Below are positions 21,965-34,915 of a stretch of 64,000 nt of DNA, in pieces (the stretch's first letter is position 1; every line of letters starts with the position of its first letter). Source of the stretch: Orthonyx spaldingii (taxonomy: Eukaryota > Chordata > Aves > Passeriformes > Orthonychidae). The stretch covers positions 291,739-355,738 of the forward strand of contig VZTJ01004373.1 in the NCBI GenBank assembly GCA_013397795.1, written 5' to 3'. Below the pieces are notes generated by a model. The model was given only the letters and a program-made list of their open reading frames with translations, searched no databases and was not told where the DNA came from. The position numbers and the translations under genes were made by a program.

Positions 21965-24569
21965 AAATATGTATCTATTTTTTGGAGATGCCTTACCAGT
22001 GTTGTTTTCCACTGATCTCACTGGAGCCTAATGCCTGCTCTGCCTCTGCTCTGCTGTCAGCCAGGATCCAGTTCTCCATACTGCTGTGTAGTATGCAATT
22101 ACTGAGTTGAGGCTGTTTGCCATATCTCAGACCACTCTCTGGTCCTCACCAAGGCTTCTCTCTGCATGCACCAAAGATAGGGAAGAGGTATGGAGATGGA
22201 GGAGTGCTGATATCTTGATGATGACGAGAGATAAGCCCACGGTTAAGGGAAAGGATTAGGCTCAATTGGTTTCAGCTGCTGTAGTCACTGGTGTCAGCAG
22301 AGGGTTTGCTTAATTTCCTTACGTGTTTTGGGCTGCATCATCATATGGTAGAGGCCAATTGAAGAAGCATATGACTTCCCACCAGCTAAGAATTGGCCCT
22401 CATCTCATGCTGCTACTCAGCGCAACACTGCTGTCATTGTATATTCTTCTGCTTGTCTGCACCTCCCATTGCTGCCTAAGACAGATTGGCAGGACTAGAT
22501 GTGTCTCCCTTTCTTACCTGGACACTGTGTAGAGTGAGCAATCACAAACCTCCAGTGGTGAAATGTGCTTTGAAGAGTCAGTGAATGGCTCTGGAAGGCC
22601 CCTTTTGCATACTACACTAACAAATTAAGCTCCTCGTACCTTCAAAGTAAGATTGATAACTCCTCTGACATTTCATATTCAATATTCTGAATATTGAGAG
22701 GTGTGGGTTTCCCTTGAGATATGAATCTTTCTGCTCCTCTCCCCCTTTATCCCCAGAGAGCCCGCTGGGAGACTGAGGGGGTGAAGAGGGGGCAAGAAAT
22801 ATAAAAGACTTGGGGTGGGGAAAAGGAGAAAAATGACACAGAGGAGCTTTTTCCTTTTTTGACTTCATCAGCAGTGTCTCTCATTTCAGAGCCTGGCAAA
22901 TGGAATTGTACTGCTCAGGCACAATGAATGATCCTGTTTCCTTACCCATCCTGCCCCAGCAGGGTCATTGAAATAGGCTTCAAAACTGAAACAAAAATGT
23001 TCCTGCTTCTATGGACACTGGAATCTGTGATCTGTTTCACTTGAGAACTTTAGAGAAGTCAGAGCTGGAAGGATATGAGAGAGAACTAAAGGGAGCTCAA
23101 CAACTTGAAGCATGCTTTTTGTTTTTAATTTGCCATGAGTAGGCAATCCAGATATTTGTCTATCCAGGTACCCAGGGGTTGCTTAAAAATGAGAACTGGA
23201 AAAAATTGCAATTCTACTATCCTTACTCCTTCTCACTACTTGAGGTTGTGAAAGGAAAAAGTAATGGCACCTGGAGCAATTGTGGATATCCAGAACTGTA
23301 GTTCTGGACATATCCTTCCCAGGTGGGATTTGTCCTAGCTCAGCTCACTCTAAAGAGGTTGGCCCAGATTGGTTTTCTGATCCAGCTTGTTAAATGCTGA
23401 ATGGAAGATCTTAGATGCAGCTTTTAAATACTGTTTTCTGTCTTATTATGCCTAGAAAGGAAACAATCTGCAGTTCCTGCTGTAGCATGTTAATGTCTCC
23501 ACTGATGTCACCCTTTGTGACCTCTGTGTCTCATCAAATCCACTTCAGCCAGAACACAGAAGAAAAAGCTTCATGTTACCTTGCTCTGTCTCATCTGCTT
23601 CCTCAGCCAGTCAGATGAGGTGGTCTAAATTCCAGCTAGTCAAGCTGGAACAGGTGGACAGGTGTTTAATTTTTTTTTATTTCCCAAAGGAAATGTGTGT
23701 GTAGCAATGAAACTTTAGCCTGGCTGCATCTGGCTGTGGTACTATTTTCGTCCATGTTTTGCTGATGGACTCATAGTATATTAGTAAAGGGACCCAGTGC
23801 CATTGAAGTTTGTGGTGGGCTTGTCTCCAATTTGCTGCCTGTCCTCCATTGTCCCCTGAAGGCCCCACACAGGTGTACATGCTCGCAGTCCAGGAGGCAA
23901 AACTGCGAGCAGGGAAACAGGCAGCCAAGGCAGTGACATCCTGGGGCAAGAAGTGCTTTGTTGGCAGCTCAGATTTCTTGGTGAGAGTTTCCAGTGCCAC
24001 AGCTGAAAAACTGTGGGGTGTGGGGTGTCTCCTGTGCTGCTGAGAGATGTTCTACAGATGTGATACAACTGGCTTGCCTTGCAGTAGCGTGGGGGTGGCC
24101 TATTCCCTGTAGCATAAAAGAAATACATTGTCCAGTGAAGGCGGGTGGACTGCAGCCTCTTGTGTAAGAAAAAACTCTCTCTGCAGGCTATAGCCCAGGG
24201 CAGACATTCTTTGCTCTCTCACAGTAATTCAACATTTCTCAAGGGACCCATTGAGCTTATTTAACAAAGGTCAGCTAAATTTTCTAGTATCCTGCTGTGA
24301 AAGCAGGATTAGCAGAAATCTTATTTATCCTTGGTGTCCAGCTACTTGACTGTTTCACTTCAAACTGCCATGCTGCTATAGTCTGAATTTGGTGTGGTTG
24401 TGGTGCATAGAATCTTAAAGCACCCACTGCATGCTGACTTGCAAGAGGTTGCAGCTGTACCAGGAGGGCTTGATTTGCTTCCTCACTTTCCCTGCCCTGA
24501 TTTTCCATGGCTGAAACTCCTTAGGTTTTGAGTCACTCAGGCTTTTCATCCATTTGTGCAATTATAGGC
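21965..24569. other. Spacer with two small hairpins
   Basis: No gene or repeat family. TCAATATTC/GAATATTGA (22679-22697) is a perfect 9-bp palindrome around one base. A longer bulged hairpin at 23284-23315 is listed separately. Open frames on both strands near 23677-24128 look fortuitous. Confidence 0.4.
23284..23315. repeat. 14-bp bulged inverted repeat
   Basis: GGATATCCAGAACT (23284-23297) pairs with AGTTCTGG (23300-23307) plus ATATCC (23310-23315). The only interruptions are a 2-base loop GT and a 2-base AC bulge. The inner AGAACTGTAGTTCT resembles a palindromic steroid-receptor half-site arrangement (AGAACA/TGTTCT), but imperfectly. Confidence 0.75.
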
Positions 24570-24605
24570 AATTTGGGCCGATTCTGACCTTAAACAGAAC
24601 TTGTG
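24570..24605. repeat. Short match to an old amniote repeat terminus
   Basis: GGGCCGATTCTGACCTTAAAC resembles the GGCCAGATTCTGATCTTAGTTACA terminus that I recall from the same class of palindromic repeat seen near 19940. It is very short. Confidence 0.25.
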
Positions 24606-27600
24606 TTCACATTCACTAGAAGCATTTGTGGTTCGCTGTGTGTGCTTCCTGCTTGAGGGATGTTCCATGAATTGAGTTTGTCTGTTCTGTTTTCATTGTT
24701 GCTCCTCATGGGCTGGTGGCCCCATCTCAGCTGGGGTTTGTGGTGATGTAAAGCACGATGGGAGGCAACAGCTGCTCTGAAGGCTGTTCATGGCTACCAG
24801 GCTTGCAAAAAGGGTTCTGCTTTTCTCAAGTGGAGGTCTATTACAACCTCTTCCTGCTTGCTCCTATGAGATATCTGATTGGCCTCTCCCCTTCTTTTAT
24901 TGAGCTGTTGAATCTGTGTATCCCACTTCTGGGATTTCTCTCATCACACCAGCAAACCGCATGTGTTTCTAGCTTACGGTGTGCAACACCCACCCCTTGT
25001 CCCTCCTGCCTCAGATTTCAGTTTTGCCCCTGTTAACAGTTGCTGGAGCACTCAGCCAGTCTGCAGCAGCACATACCACCTGCCTCACCAGCGGGGTTAC
25101 AGTAGCTTCTCTGGCTAGCTGAGGAGAAGTAACCAGCAAAAGCCTGGAGAGTTTTTGCAATTTCCCCAGAACATGGTCAGGGAGCTTGCAGCAGACCTGA
25201 CTCCTGTTCTTCCAGGCAGCAGCAGTGTCTCAAGCACAAGGTCACCCTTCCCTTCATAGAAGGGGTTCAACCTCTGACTACAGATGCCTAAATGGTTTGT
25301 GGAGCAGACACGGAAAGCAGAGTGGACTGTGGGTCATCGCAAAACAAAGGGAGACAACAGTGAGTGCTGAGCGAAAGTCTCCCAGCCCTTTGCAGCTGAG
25401 GCTGGAACAACTCCATCCTTTCCAGACTTCTACCTGCAGCCTCTGAGTGAGTGTAGCAGTAGCTGTCTGTTCTGCTGATATGAATTAAAAGCAACACAGC
25501 AAATGGTGTTTTCTAGCTGCTGTAATTATCTCTGGAGAAGGAAACAAGCAGTAGCCTTTGGCACAGCTCTGATCAGCTGTTTTGAACAGGAAGGGCAATT
25601 GCAGCTCCACATGTTGGGTTTCCTTTTGTTGATGTGCCACGATACTCAAAGCGAGGCTGGGCACCATGAAAGCTTGATCTTGGCACAGAAAAGACCTGGA
25701 TGAGGAGTCAAACTCCTGCCTTTGCAAACAGTTCAAGATCACTTCCAAAGTTAGATTTCAGTCTTCTCTTCAACTCAGGGACAAATTTCTGCTTTAAACA
25801 GACACTGATAATGTTTCTACCACAGAGGAAGGAATAAAGGTTTTATTCTGAATTTCTACCTTTGTCAGAAGTTAAAAATAAATCAATGTGTGTCTTGGAC
25901 ACATGGACCCTGTGTCATCTAGGCCATGAAACAGTGTGTAGTTTCTGAGGCAGATGTGCTTTGTCTTTTAAAGGAAAGGGCTTGCTGGTGATATCACCCT
26001 GTGTCATGTCTGGCTGGTATGTCACAAGTGGTGCCTGGGCTAAATGTAAAACCTTGACTTGCTGTGACTTTCAGCAAACAAGTATGTTCTGTGCAGTTTT
26101 GCTCTTGTCAACAATCCTGTTTCTCCTCTAGTGCTCTCCCTTCCTCCCTCTATACAGGTAACTTGTATCATGTAAGGTCTTATTTTCAAGCCAGACTCTT
26201 CCAAGGGTGTGTATTTTCTGAAGGTGCAGGTTGTATGATGATATGATAGTCTGGTTTTATCATGGTGGAAGTTAGTCCTGTGTAATAAATGCTGTTGTTT
26301 CTTGGCCTTTGGCCCATTAGAGCAATGGCTTCTCCTTCCTATCATCTCATCTTCAAAAGATCACCTCTTCTGAAAAACATATCCCTCAGTGGGAGAGGCA
26401 GATGAGGAAAATGCAGCTCTGAAGATGCAAAACAGATTCCGCTATCCATAACACTCTCATTGATCTAATGTTTGGCTAGGGTGGATCTTGTCTGAAAAGG
26501 TAGGCATCATACTGTCTACTTGCCTCTCCCTAGACACATAGCCAGGAAGACTTTTGCTTAGTAAAGGACACCAGAACTCCAAGATGGGCAGGAACTGCCT
26601 GGGTTTCAGAGTACATTCTCCATAGTGACAGTGTCAGTCTGTGAGTCAGATGTACAGCTCAGAAGGGGCTGCAGAAATCTCAGTCTGTATGCCTTGACGT
26701 CTCACAGACTCCCAATCCTCTGTGAAGCCTACTGTGCATCAGGCTTGAAGCCACAGTGATGACAGCAGGAAGGATCAAAGACAGAGCCACACATCTAGTG
26801 GGTAAAAACACACTGATGGTTCCAGGCTTCACTCTGAAAAAGAAAATGAATGGAAACATCCCCTCAGCCCCAGCAAAGGTGACCTAAAGAATGTATATAG
26901 TATGTGGATATAAATCATCACCAGCTTCATCTTCTCTACTGACCTTTCTTACCTGCTCCAAGCCTCCATGCCAGTGTGGGCAACAGGGACAGGGAACCAG
27001 CATGCTGCAAGTGCTGTGAGGGCTTTAAAGTGAGAGGTTAACCTACTCTTCTCTGTGTAGTCTTTCCTCTGGGATGAGTTAGTCTGTTCTATGGCTTGAG
27101 TTGGGATGCCTCCTGCGGCCCCTGGACTCTCTTCATCTATCCAGCTGCAGACAAAGGAAAGGAGACACTTGCACAGCACAAGGAAAGAGAAGAAGCCAAA
27201 GGAAAAACAAAAGGGAGAATATGAGGCAGAAGGAATTATTTTCTTTTTTTCCCTCTCTTTCCCTTTTTTTATTCTTCCTGTGCTCTGCCTGTTCTTGTCA
27301 GAGCTGCTGGAAATTGTTACCGACAGATCGAGTGTCTTCCAGTTTCTGTGTCAGGGAGTTTTGCCGATTCTATGAACCATGCAAAAGAGGGGTCAGGCAA
27401 GAGAAGGAGAGAGCAAGAGAATGACCAATTCAGCAGAGCTCTGGCTTTATCACTGATCTGGTCAGGTTCACTGGGTTTTAACTCCATGAGCCAGTCAGGC
27501 TTAGAATCTCACACCTTTGTTATCACCTTTCAAGAGGAGGGAGCAGGGCAGTGTGAATTCTCTGGGGTCATCAAGAAAGGCAGACCAGAGATAATCTCCT

Positions 27601-28000
27601 GTAGCAGAAGCTGCCTTGCCCTCACCCTCCACAGCACGCCAGACACTTGGATGCTCTCTGTCAAGATTTATCACTATTTATTACTTTACAGATCAGAGTG
27701 GGGACAAAGGCTGGTTGGAGGAGGTTTTGGATCCTGCTTGGCCCTACTGTCATAGCTAAGGGCAGGGAGGACCACAAAGGGATCAAAACTTGTCAGCACT
27801 AGGTGTGATTGCTGTTTGGGTCCAGGTCAGAATAGAGCTCTCAGATCACGAGTCTACTTTTGGTTCTGCCATGAGTTCTCATGGTGGGAATAGAGGCTGT
27901 ATCTGTACAGGTCTAAAAGGATAGACCGCCTTCTGGCTGTCCCTCTAAATGCCTTGTTTGTGGGCTGCATACAACTTATCTTGGTCTGCTTGGCCATGAG
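24606..28000. other. Spacer, no gene recognised
   Basis: About 3.4 kb of mixed DNA. A mixed purine/pyrimidine stretch lies at 27150-27300. Open frames at 27101-27755 on the plus strand are low-complexity and have no homology that I recognise. Confidence 0.4.
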
Positions 28001-31000
28001 CTCCTTTGCCTGGTGCTCTTGGGTGCCCTGTATTCAAAAAGATGTGATGCAGGCTATGCAGTGCCAGGGAGGGACCTTGGAGTCTTGTACCTGACTTTAT
28101 GAACATATCCAAGGATTTTAATGCCCACCATTGCTCTACCTGCATGTGAAGATTATATTGGACCTGACAGTATTATCAGTCATGCTACAGGTGGCAACTG
28201 AAAGGTGAATAGCAGTCACTGGGAGGATCAGGCAAAACAGACATCCCAGACTGGTGTAAGAAACTAGGAAAATATCATTGAAAATTTTGCCAAATACTTT
28301 TCTGGGAATAAAAATCAGGAGCAGGAAGCCTTACAGCAGTGAGATGCTTGGGCAATTTCTTCTGCTAGAAGCTGGAACCTGGTGGCTATGACAAATGGAG
28401 TGTCTTGTGGGGAATATATTACTGCAATGGCAAGTCACTTTTCTGGAAGCTTAGGCCTGACTGAGCTTGAGTGGAGGTTTTGGAGGTCTTTACTTAGTTG
28501 TAATAAAGTCTCTGCTGGTCTAGATAAGTTCATTAAATCTGGGTTTCTTGCTTCTGCTCACTGCTGAAGTTTTGCTCTCACATGTTACTGGTAACATTGG
28601 TGCTGAATGTGCAGGTTCTGAAAAGAGATCTCTGCCTGTAGAAGTAGGTTCTCTATCATCACAGCTGCCTGCAGAGTGGAGGTATAGATGCTGAAATAGC
28701 ATTGCTCAGTGGAAGAGATCAGCCATAAGCCACTGGGCCTTTGGGATTCTGTTCTTTTCCTGGTTGACAGGGACCACTAAGCTGTCTGAGTGCCCCTATT
28801 TTCATTTCCAGAAAGGAAAAGTCTGCTGTGACCATCATGCTCCAGAAAGGCTACCAGAGATGTTCTCCTGCTGCAGCCAAGCTGGGCTACCATCTCAGGA
28901 AGGATGTCCACAAGCAGCCCTCCAAAGCATGTCCCAAAGGCTTGGGATCCCCCAGCACTGCAGTGCTCTGCATAACTATTTAGCTGTGCGAGCAAGCAGG
29001 CAGAACAAGCAGCCAGTGCCAGCTCTGGGGACAGTGAGGTTAGGGAATGATGTGCACGTTTTGGTGGTGGCTTTGGCAAGAACAGTGCTGAATATGGAAA
29101 TTCCAGAGGACATGTACAAATAGCAGTGGGACTGGTGCTCCTCTGCAGGCCAGTGGGAGCTGGCTTTCCTGCTGATCATTGGCCTGTACTATTCCATCAC
29201 CTTGCAGAGAGTGCAAGATGTTGGCTGGGTGTAAGTCAGTTAAAAAAAAGGTTCAAGTGGATCTGAGCTGCAGTGAAGAGGGGAAGTGATAATCTGATAC
29301 CTGGTATTTTTGCTTTCCCTGAGTAACTTTGGTTTATGGCTTCTGACATGGTGGCAACAAGGCAGGAATATGCTGGGTGCTGGTAGATGGGGATTCTTGG
29401 AAATGTTATTACTGAGGCAGGTTATAGTTTCAGCTCAGAGTGGGATGTTGTTGTTGTAGTTACTGTACAGCTGAACAGCAGCTTGGATCCTGTACTGCAG
29501 AGCTCTTGAGCAGAAAAGTAGGGGAAAAAAGATACAGCAGAGTGGGTGTGATTTTGTTCAGGTCAGTAATAGAGTTTGGAAACAGTCCCAGACCTCCTGA
29601 CTCTAAGCTTCTCATCTTTCTTCAGGTTCATCTCCCTTGGTGATTAGTCACTCAGCTGTGGCTGGTTGAGAGTATCCTGTACCAGGATCCCCACTGAGGA
29701 ACTGAAGCTCTGTGTGTTTTTAGGCTGTGTCATCCAAATACCAGTTCACTGTATTATGTGTGAGAGGGGTGGCCTAAAATATCAGCAAGAAGTATAATAG
29801 TGATGGGCTGTCTGCCCATCTGAATGTTTTTTCTCCGGTTCTATTTCTTTTGCCTTCACATTCCTTAACCACCCCAGAAGGTGAGGACTAATATTTCTTG
29901 CTAAAGGAAAGACTGTAGGGTTTTTGGAAGAGTTCTTTGTCTTGGCTCCGGCATTGCCTAGACAATTGACCATTGACAACAGGAGAAAAGAGGTGGGTTA
30001 ACTGCTTGGAAGGGAAAGAAGCAAATGTTTGAGTAGGTTGTTAAATCCTCTGGAGATTTGTGACCCAGGCTTAGAGAAATTTCAGGCAGTTTGTTCCCCT
30101 TCCTGCAGGGACGTCAACATTGTTGTGTACTGTTTTCTGATGGTTTCTATGGTGCACGGCTGATTCCCAACTGTACTGCAGAGTTTCAGAGGTGTCCAAT
30201 ATTCTGGCTACAGAATATGTAGAAACTGAGGAGCCAGCTCTTGAATTTGGCTAATTGTGGACAGCACCAAAGGTAATTTGATATATAAAGAGTCCTTTAC
30301 TGTTTATGTTTGTTTCAGAACAACTTACATAGTTGTTCAGAACAACTTCCAGCTTTTTCTTCATCGTGAGAAGAGCATAAAGTGAAAGCTGAGGTTTTAG
30401 TTTATTCACTTGTCTCCAATGCTCTTCATGATGACTGCATGTGAGGTGTGGTAACTCTGCAGGGAAAGAGAAACTGTGCCAGCAAATATCCCAAACCTGA
30501 CAAACCTTAAGCAGCTGAGATTCAGTGTAAAGCACAATAGATGCCAGTTCAATTCCATTGTGAACAACTTTGCATTTCATGTGCTTTCTTCTCGTGTGCT
30601 GATGCTCTGTTTTCACAGGGTTGCCCAAAAATTTCAGCCAGGCTTGATTTTAGAAATGCAGTCTTTGGATTTCAGAAGGTACTGGTGAACAATACAGGAA
30701 CAAAGGAGACAAGCAGCCTTTGGTGGGAGTCACCCAAGGTTGGGTACTGAAGATGACTCTCAAGAGTGGTGTCTTCCGAATGTGAGATCATGAGCAACAG
30801 TGACATTATGCATGGAAAAGGTGCATGCAGATGGCCTGGAGCACCTACAGTCTGAATCAGCTCTAAAAGGTCTGGAAGGAGTGTGTGTAGAGCAGTTATG
30901 AAGAGGAGATGGAGAAACCTATCTGCTCTGTACTTATAAGCTGGGCAAACTTCTATTATACGGGCATTACAATTAGCAGAGGGGGTGTTTGTCCAGAAAG

Positions 31001-31124
31001 TGTGTATGAGAGGATGGGGGGAGTCAGGGAGGGGAGAGAGCTGGCGGTGATTGGAAGGAAGGGAGGGTGCCCTGACCTCTCCTCATAGCCCTGACTGTGT
31101 CCCCATCTGAAGGTCTGGCATATC
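28001..31124. other. Spacer, no gene recognised
   Basis: Mixed DNA. The minus-strand open frame 30251-30628 (125 codons) is not low-complexity but has no recognised domain or splice context, and I treat it as chance. A small direct/inverted repeat at 30316-30348 is listed separately. Confidence 0.4.
30316..30348. repeat. Interlaced direct and inverted repeat
   Basis: CAGAACAACTT occurs at 30316-30326 and 30338-30348 (22-bp period), with the complement AGTTGTTC at 30331-30338 between them. GAACAACT-TACAT-AGTTGTTC (30318-30338) is a perfect 8-bp stem. Confidence 0.75.
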
Positions 31125-31580
31125 CACTCTCACTACTTAATGATAGTGACATTACCCATCCGCCCAGCATCGCGGGGCTTTTGTCTTCATTCAGGCAGAA
31201 ATGAAGTTCTCCTGGGCGCACTTATCAATCACTGCAAAGCTCCAGCTGTTCCGGAGCCTTTGGATCGACTTCAACAGCCGTGCTTACAAATTGTCTCTGA
31301 ATAGCACCGAGCTGAGACCCCCTTTTTTGTCATTGTCTTCCGACAAATGTTTTTTTTCGGCAGCCTTTCGCAGACGTTGCCGGCTGCCTTCTGCCGCGGT
31401 GATTGAAAACAGGCCTGTTTTGCATTCTCCTGTCGGAGTCCTGGGTTCAGGGAGCTGTCCCTGAGTGCCACTCCAGCGAGTGCCGTGCCAAAGACAATTA
31501 CATGCATAGTTTTGCTGATTGCATTAAAATCATTAGAATGAAAGATTCTGAAATCGTACATTAAGGGGGGAAATTAGAAA
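31125..31580. promoter_or_regulatory. Strong candidate conserved non-coding element
   Basis: About 450 bases with many preserved CpGs (around 31167-31181, 31217, 31253-31267, 31348-31400 and 31426) in a CpG-poor neighbourhood, no repeat match and no poly-runs beyond short T-tracts. Words include TATCAATCA near 31223 (HOX/PBX-like), ATGCAT at 31502-31507 and GATTGCATTAAAATCATTAG near 31518-31537. CpG retention and homeodomain-type words suggest a long-lived enhancer. An open frame at 31201-31464 overlaps it without coding-like signature. Confidence 0.5.
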
Positions 31581-31845
31581 AAGCTTCAGAGACAGACAGC
31601 AACGTCCCCAAAGTGAGGGCAATACAATTAGCTCAAATTGTGTTACATACACACAGGCTAGGAGTAGCTCCTGTAACAAATGACCTTATTATTGCTGCTC
31701 CCTCTCTCCCTCCATTCCTTTTTCTCTCCTTCACTCCCTTCTCATACCATTTTCCTTTTTCTCTCCTCGGAAACTTCTTTGGCCAGCACCACTGTTCTTA
31801 ATCTTCCCTTCACCTTTCTCCCTTTCTTTTGTCTTCAGGAGTGCC
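31581..31845. other. Pyrimidine-rich flank
   Basis: From about 31690 to 31845 the plus strand is mostly C and T. Such tracts inflate open frames, and none here is credible. Confidence 0.5.
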
Positions 31846-33164
31846 TGGGAAAAGGCAGTCGTGGGATCCTGGGAATGTAATACTTGGCTTTCAGAGCTGC
31901 TTTGCAGGCCATTTAAGAGGAAGTGAGCAAGTACAAACTCCAGAAGTTAATTTTCAGCTGAGCAAGAAACTTTGCTCTCCTGGGGAACAAGGAAGTACAT
32001 GACTCCAAAAGCTTTGTATGTGCACCAGCCATCAAAAAGATCAAAGCATTCAGCTGTCTAGCTATACTCCATATCCAATGCCAAGAAAGAGACTAGTAAC
32101 TATGCCTGAGGTGGGAAATGTTCCTGCATACCACAAGTACCAGCGTGACGGGAGGTGCAGAAAGGTTAATTCTTGAGGGGAGTGTGATGCTTTTCCAGTA
32201 TGAAATCTGAGTTGTTGAAAAAACCCCCCACATTATGCCAGGGCTCACAGGCCATCCCCTTTATCATCCTGTAACTATGCTAACAGAAAGAAGTTGGCCA
32301 CTTAAGAGTGCCTTACCTGTGTCAGATAGGGACTGAAATGCATCCTCCTCAGCTGGTAGTCAATGACTTAACTGGAAAAGCAGATATGTGTCACTCTGCA
32401 CTGTGACAGTGTACAGCTTCTCTGCTGAAACTTGGGCTAGTTATGGTACAGGTTGTTTCCAGTGTACCAGCTTGCAGCAACCTGTGTCAGCTATGCCTGT
32501 GCATCAGCTTGCCCTGCTTTGCTGCTGGTTCTTTCACTCACATGTGGTCTGTGTCTTGCTATAACATTATTCACTGTAGACCTCATCTTTGTATCCACTT
32601 GCTGCTTCCAAAGACCCTGAACATAATATGCAGGTTCTGTTGAAATACACATTGAGGCATGGAGCACAATGGCATACATGTGACAGTGAAGCAGCACCAC
32701 TGATCCAGGCTCTGCCTTCTGCTTTGCTATTTTCAGTGCTTAATGGCAACTCTGGGCTGTATTCAGCTGGCCTAAATTCTGCCCACATTTCTATGCCAGG
32801 CTCCTATCAACGGACTTTGAGTCTTCATAGGAGGTGACATCAGTAGGCACCTCTGCACTAAGGGATTTGAAGACATCTATGCCATGTCCTGGGTATTTAT
32901 TGTCACGGGCGTGGATTTTCCTGCTAACCCTGTGTACACCTGACTTTTGGCTCTAGTTCTGCTCTCAGGGATGTAGGGTGTTTTCTTTCCTCTCGGTTTA
33001 CACTCTAGCCCAGGATCATGTTCCTGGCAAGAACTGCTGGGGCAGACTTAGGGAGAAACTGTAACAAAGGGGAAAGCAGCCCTAACACTACCCTGATGTA
33101 CTTAGATGCTTAGAGCAATCTGTGTCTCAGGGATACCTGAGCCCAAGGTGGTGTCTTTGTCTTA
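31846..33164. other. Spacer, nothing recognised
   Basis: Mixed DNA without gene or clear repeat signature. Confidence 0.4.
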
Positions 33165-33310
33165 CTAATGTATTAATAATAGTCATTCAAAGCACTGTAC
33201 ATTGACAAGACACAGTATAAATGTCACATAAGGAGATGTGCCTACTTCTCTTAAGAGATTATGATCTCAGATTAGATGTGACGAAGAGGGAAATAGGATG
33301 TCTACCTATG
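33165..33310 (+). mobile_element. Possible amniote MIR-like SINE remnant
   Basis: AAGCACTGTACATTGACAAG, then AAGAGATTATGATCTCAGAT and GACGAAGAGGGAAATAGGATG, follow the order of an old amniote SINE: GCACTGTACAAACACATAG, then AAGAGCTTACAATCTAA, then a purine-rich stretch. The downstream MIR-like end is not recognisable. Tentative. Confidence 0.35.
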
Positions 33311-33880
33311 TAAAAGTTATGGGGAGGAGGAAGCAGAGTATGTTGATGAGATAATGGGTCAGGGTTAATTATCAGTAAGTATAAAAAACAATAATAAGAG
33401 GAAAACGAAGGTAAGAGTGGAAAAAGATATAAGGGAGCAGAGGATGTATCAGCAGAGTGAAGTTGGTGGAAGATTTAAGCTGCTTCACGAATGTGAATCA
33501 AAAGTGTGGATGGACTATGTGAGACAAGTGGAGGAGTCCAAGAAGTTGGGGACAAGAGAGGGGGGATGTGAAAAAGAGAATGGATTTGTTATGGTAGGGC
33601 AGCAGAAACTAGAGACAAATAGGACAGAGGTGGAGAAACCAGGCAGCAAAGAAAATCAAGCTAAAAAGACCTGTTGCAGACAGAGGCAATGAAGTGCTGG
33701 GTTTAGTGGCTTTAAGGAAGAGAGGGATATTTATTGTAAATAAGGAGAACTGGGTATTGGGAAAACAAGCAGCGATACAGTTTTGAGCAGTAAGAAGAGA
33801 GTAAAGTGAGGGAAGGGAGAACAGATGAGGGTGAGGAGAGGAAAGGAGTCTGGCTTGATTCAAAGCCCAAAGGAAATATG
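33311..33880 (+). other. Purine-rich tract
   Basis: The plus strand is strongly G/A-rich from about 33390 to 33860. This produces open frames on both strands (33417-33692 plus, 33609-34109 minus) with skewed Lys/Glu/Arg or Leu/Ser/Phe content. No gene was recognised. Confidence 0.5.
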
Positions 33881-34859
33881 AAGATGCGAAGTAGAGGAAC
33901 AAAGTGAGCTGTAGCCCAAAGATGACCTTAAAAACAGAGAAGTCAGATGCTAGGAAAGCACAAATCTTCAAGTATACATCAGCAGCCAAGACTCCTTTCA
34001 GCAGAACAAACCTGACTGGAAACAGCTGTCCCTTATGGGGATTTTCACTGCTTTTTTTCCAACTTATCTCACAGGAGGAACAACCAAGAGTCAGTGGGAT
34101 TTGTCTCACTTACTCCTCCTCCCTTTGAAGCACCTTCTTCCTTACCCCCTTTTGTGACCAGTTCTCCACTTTCTTCCTAGCAACAGTTAGGCTGTATGCT
34201 GTCATACCTTGGCATTGCAAATGCCAGCAGATCCCTTTGCCTTTTGGAGGTGAAGGCTAAGCTTGGCTCTTTCAGGCCATGGTAGGAGACATTCATTCAC
34301 ACTTGACTCTCCAGCTCCGCAGGTTGGAGAGTCATGTGCAAACAGTCTACTTGTGTATGCCATATCTAAAAATGAGCAAGTTGTGGTATTCAACCTCCAA
34401 GGGGAAGCAGCAGGAAAATCAGGTTGTATGGATGTAAGGTGTTTGAGACTCTGTTACTAGCTTCCTAGACAAATTAATATTCAGCAAAAGATACAAAACA
34501 AAACTTAAATCAGTGCCATGAGAAAATGCTCTTTGACTCTTTTCTGCCATCTGGCCTATGTCTTCTCTGTACCCGTATCACAATGTGCCCTCCAAATTCA
34601 GAGGTCCTATCTTGCTCTCATCCAATGCAGACAGACTTTTCTGAGACCATACGTACCTTCGTGTAAGATACCTTCTTTCCAGAAACATGGGAGAAGATCT
34701 GAAAAGATCAATCTCCCAGGGCAAAGTTAGCCTGTCTGCACACCTGTCTATTCTGCCAGAGATCCCACTTTTAATATGGTTTGTAAAGGTGATTGACTCT
34801 TTGTTTGCTTAGAAATGAGGTGCAAGTATGGAAGGACATGGACTGGAGTGCACTGGGGC
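33881..34859. other. Spacer, nothing recognised
   Basis: Mixed DNA with no coding or repeat signature. Confidence 0.4.
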
Positions 34860-34915
34860 CATCAAGGGCCTGACTTGATCAACTTCAACAGGCTTTGGAT
34901 GAGGCCTTTAGTGAC
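34860..34915. repeat. Fragment resembling an old amniote repeat terminus
   Basis: AACTTCAACAGGCTTTGGAT, then GAGGCCTTTAGTGAC, resembles GACTTCAATGGGCTTTGGATCAGGCCCTTAGTG, a terminal motif I recall from dispersed repeats in birds and reptiles. The family is uncertain. Confidence 0.4.

Noticed and set aside
27101..27755. Overlapping plus-strand frames of 89-135 codons suggesting a small gene
   Set aside because: The frames contradict each other, include a mixed A/G and T-rich low-complexity stretch, and show no domain.
28300..28700. Search for tRNA, snRNA or other structured RNA signatures, using this stretch as one example
   Set aside because: No A/B-box pair, cloverleaf or other known RNA signature was recognisable here or elsewhere in the window by eye.
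30251..30628. 125-codon minus-strand open frame of ordinary composition
   Set aside because: Considered as a possible small protein, but no domain, conserved motif or exon structure could be recognised, and it overlaps a local inverted repeat.
33609..34109. 166-codon minus-strand open frame
   Set aside because: It is the reverse complement of a purine-rich tract, giving a Leu/Phe/Ser-rich low-complexity product.
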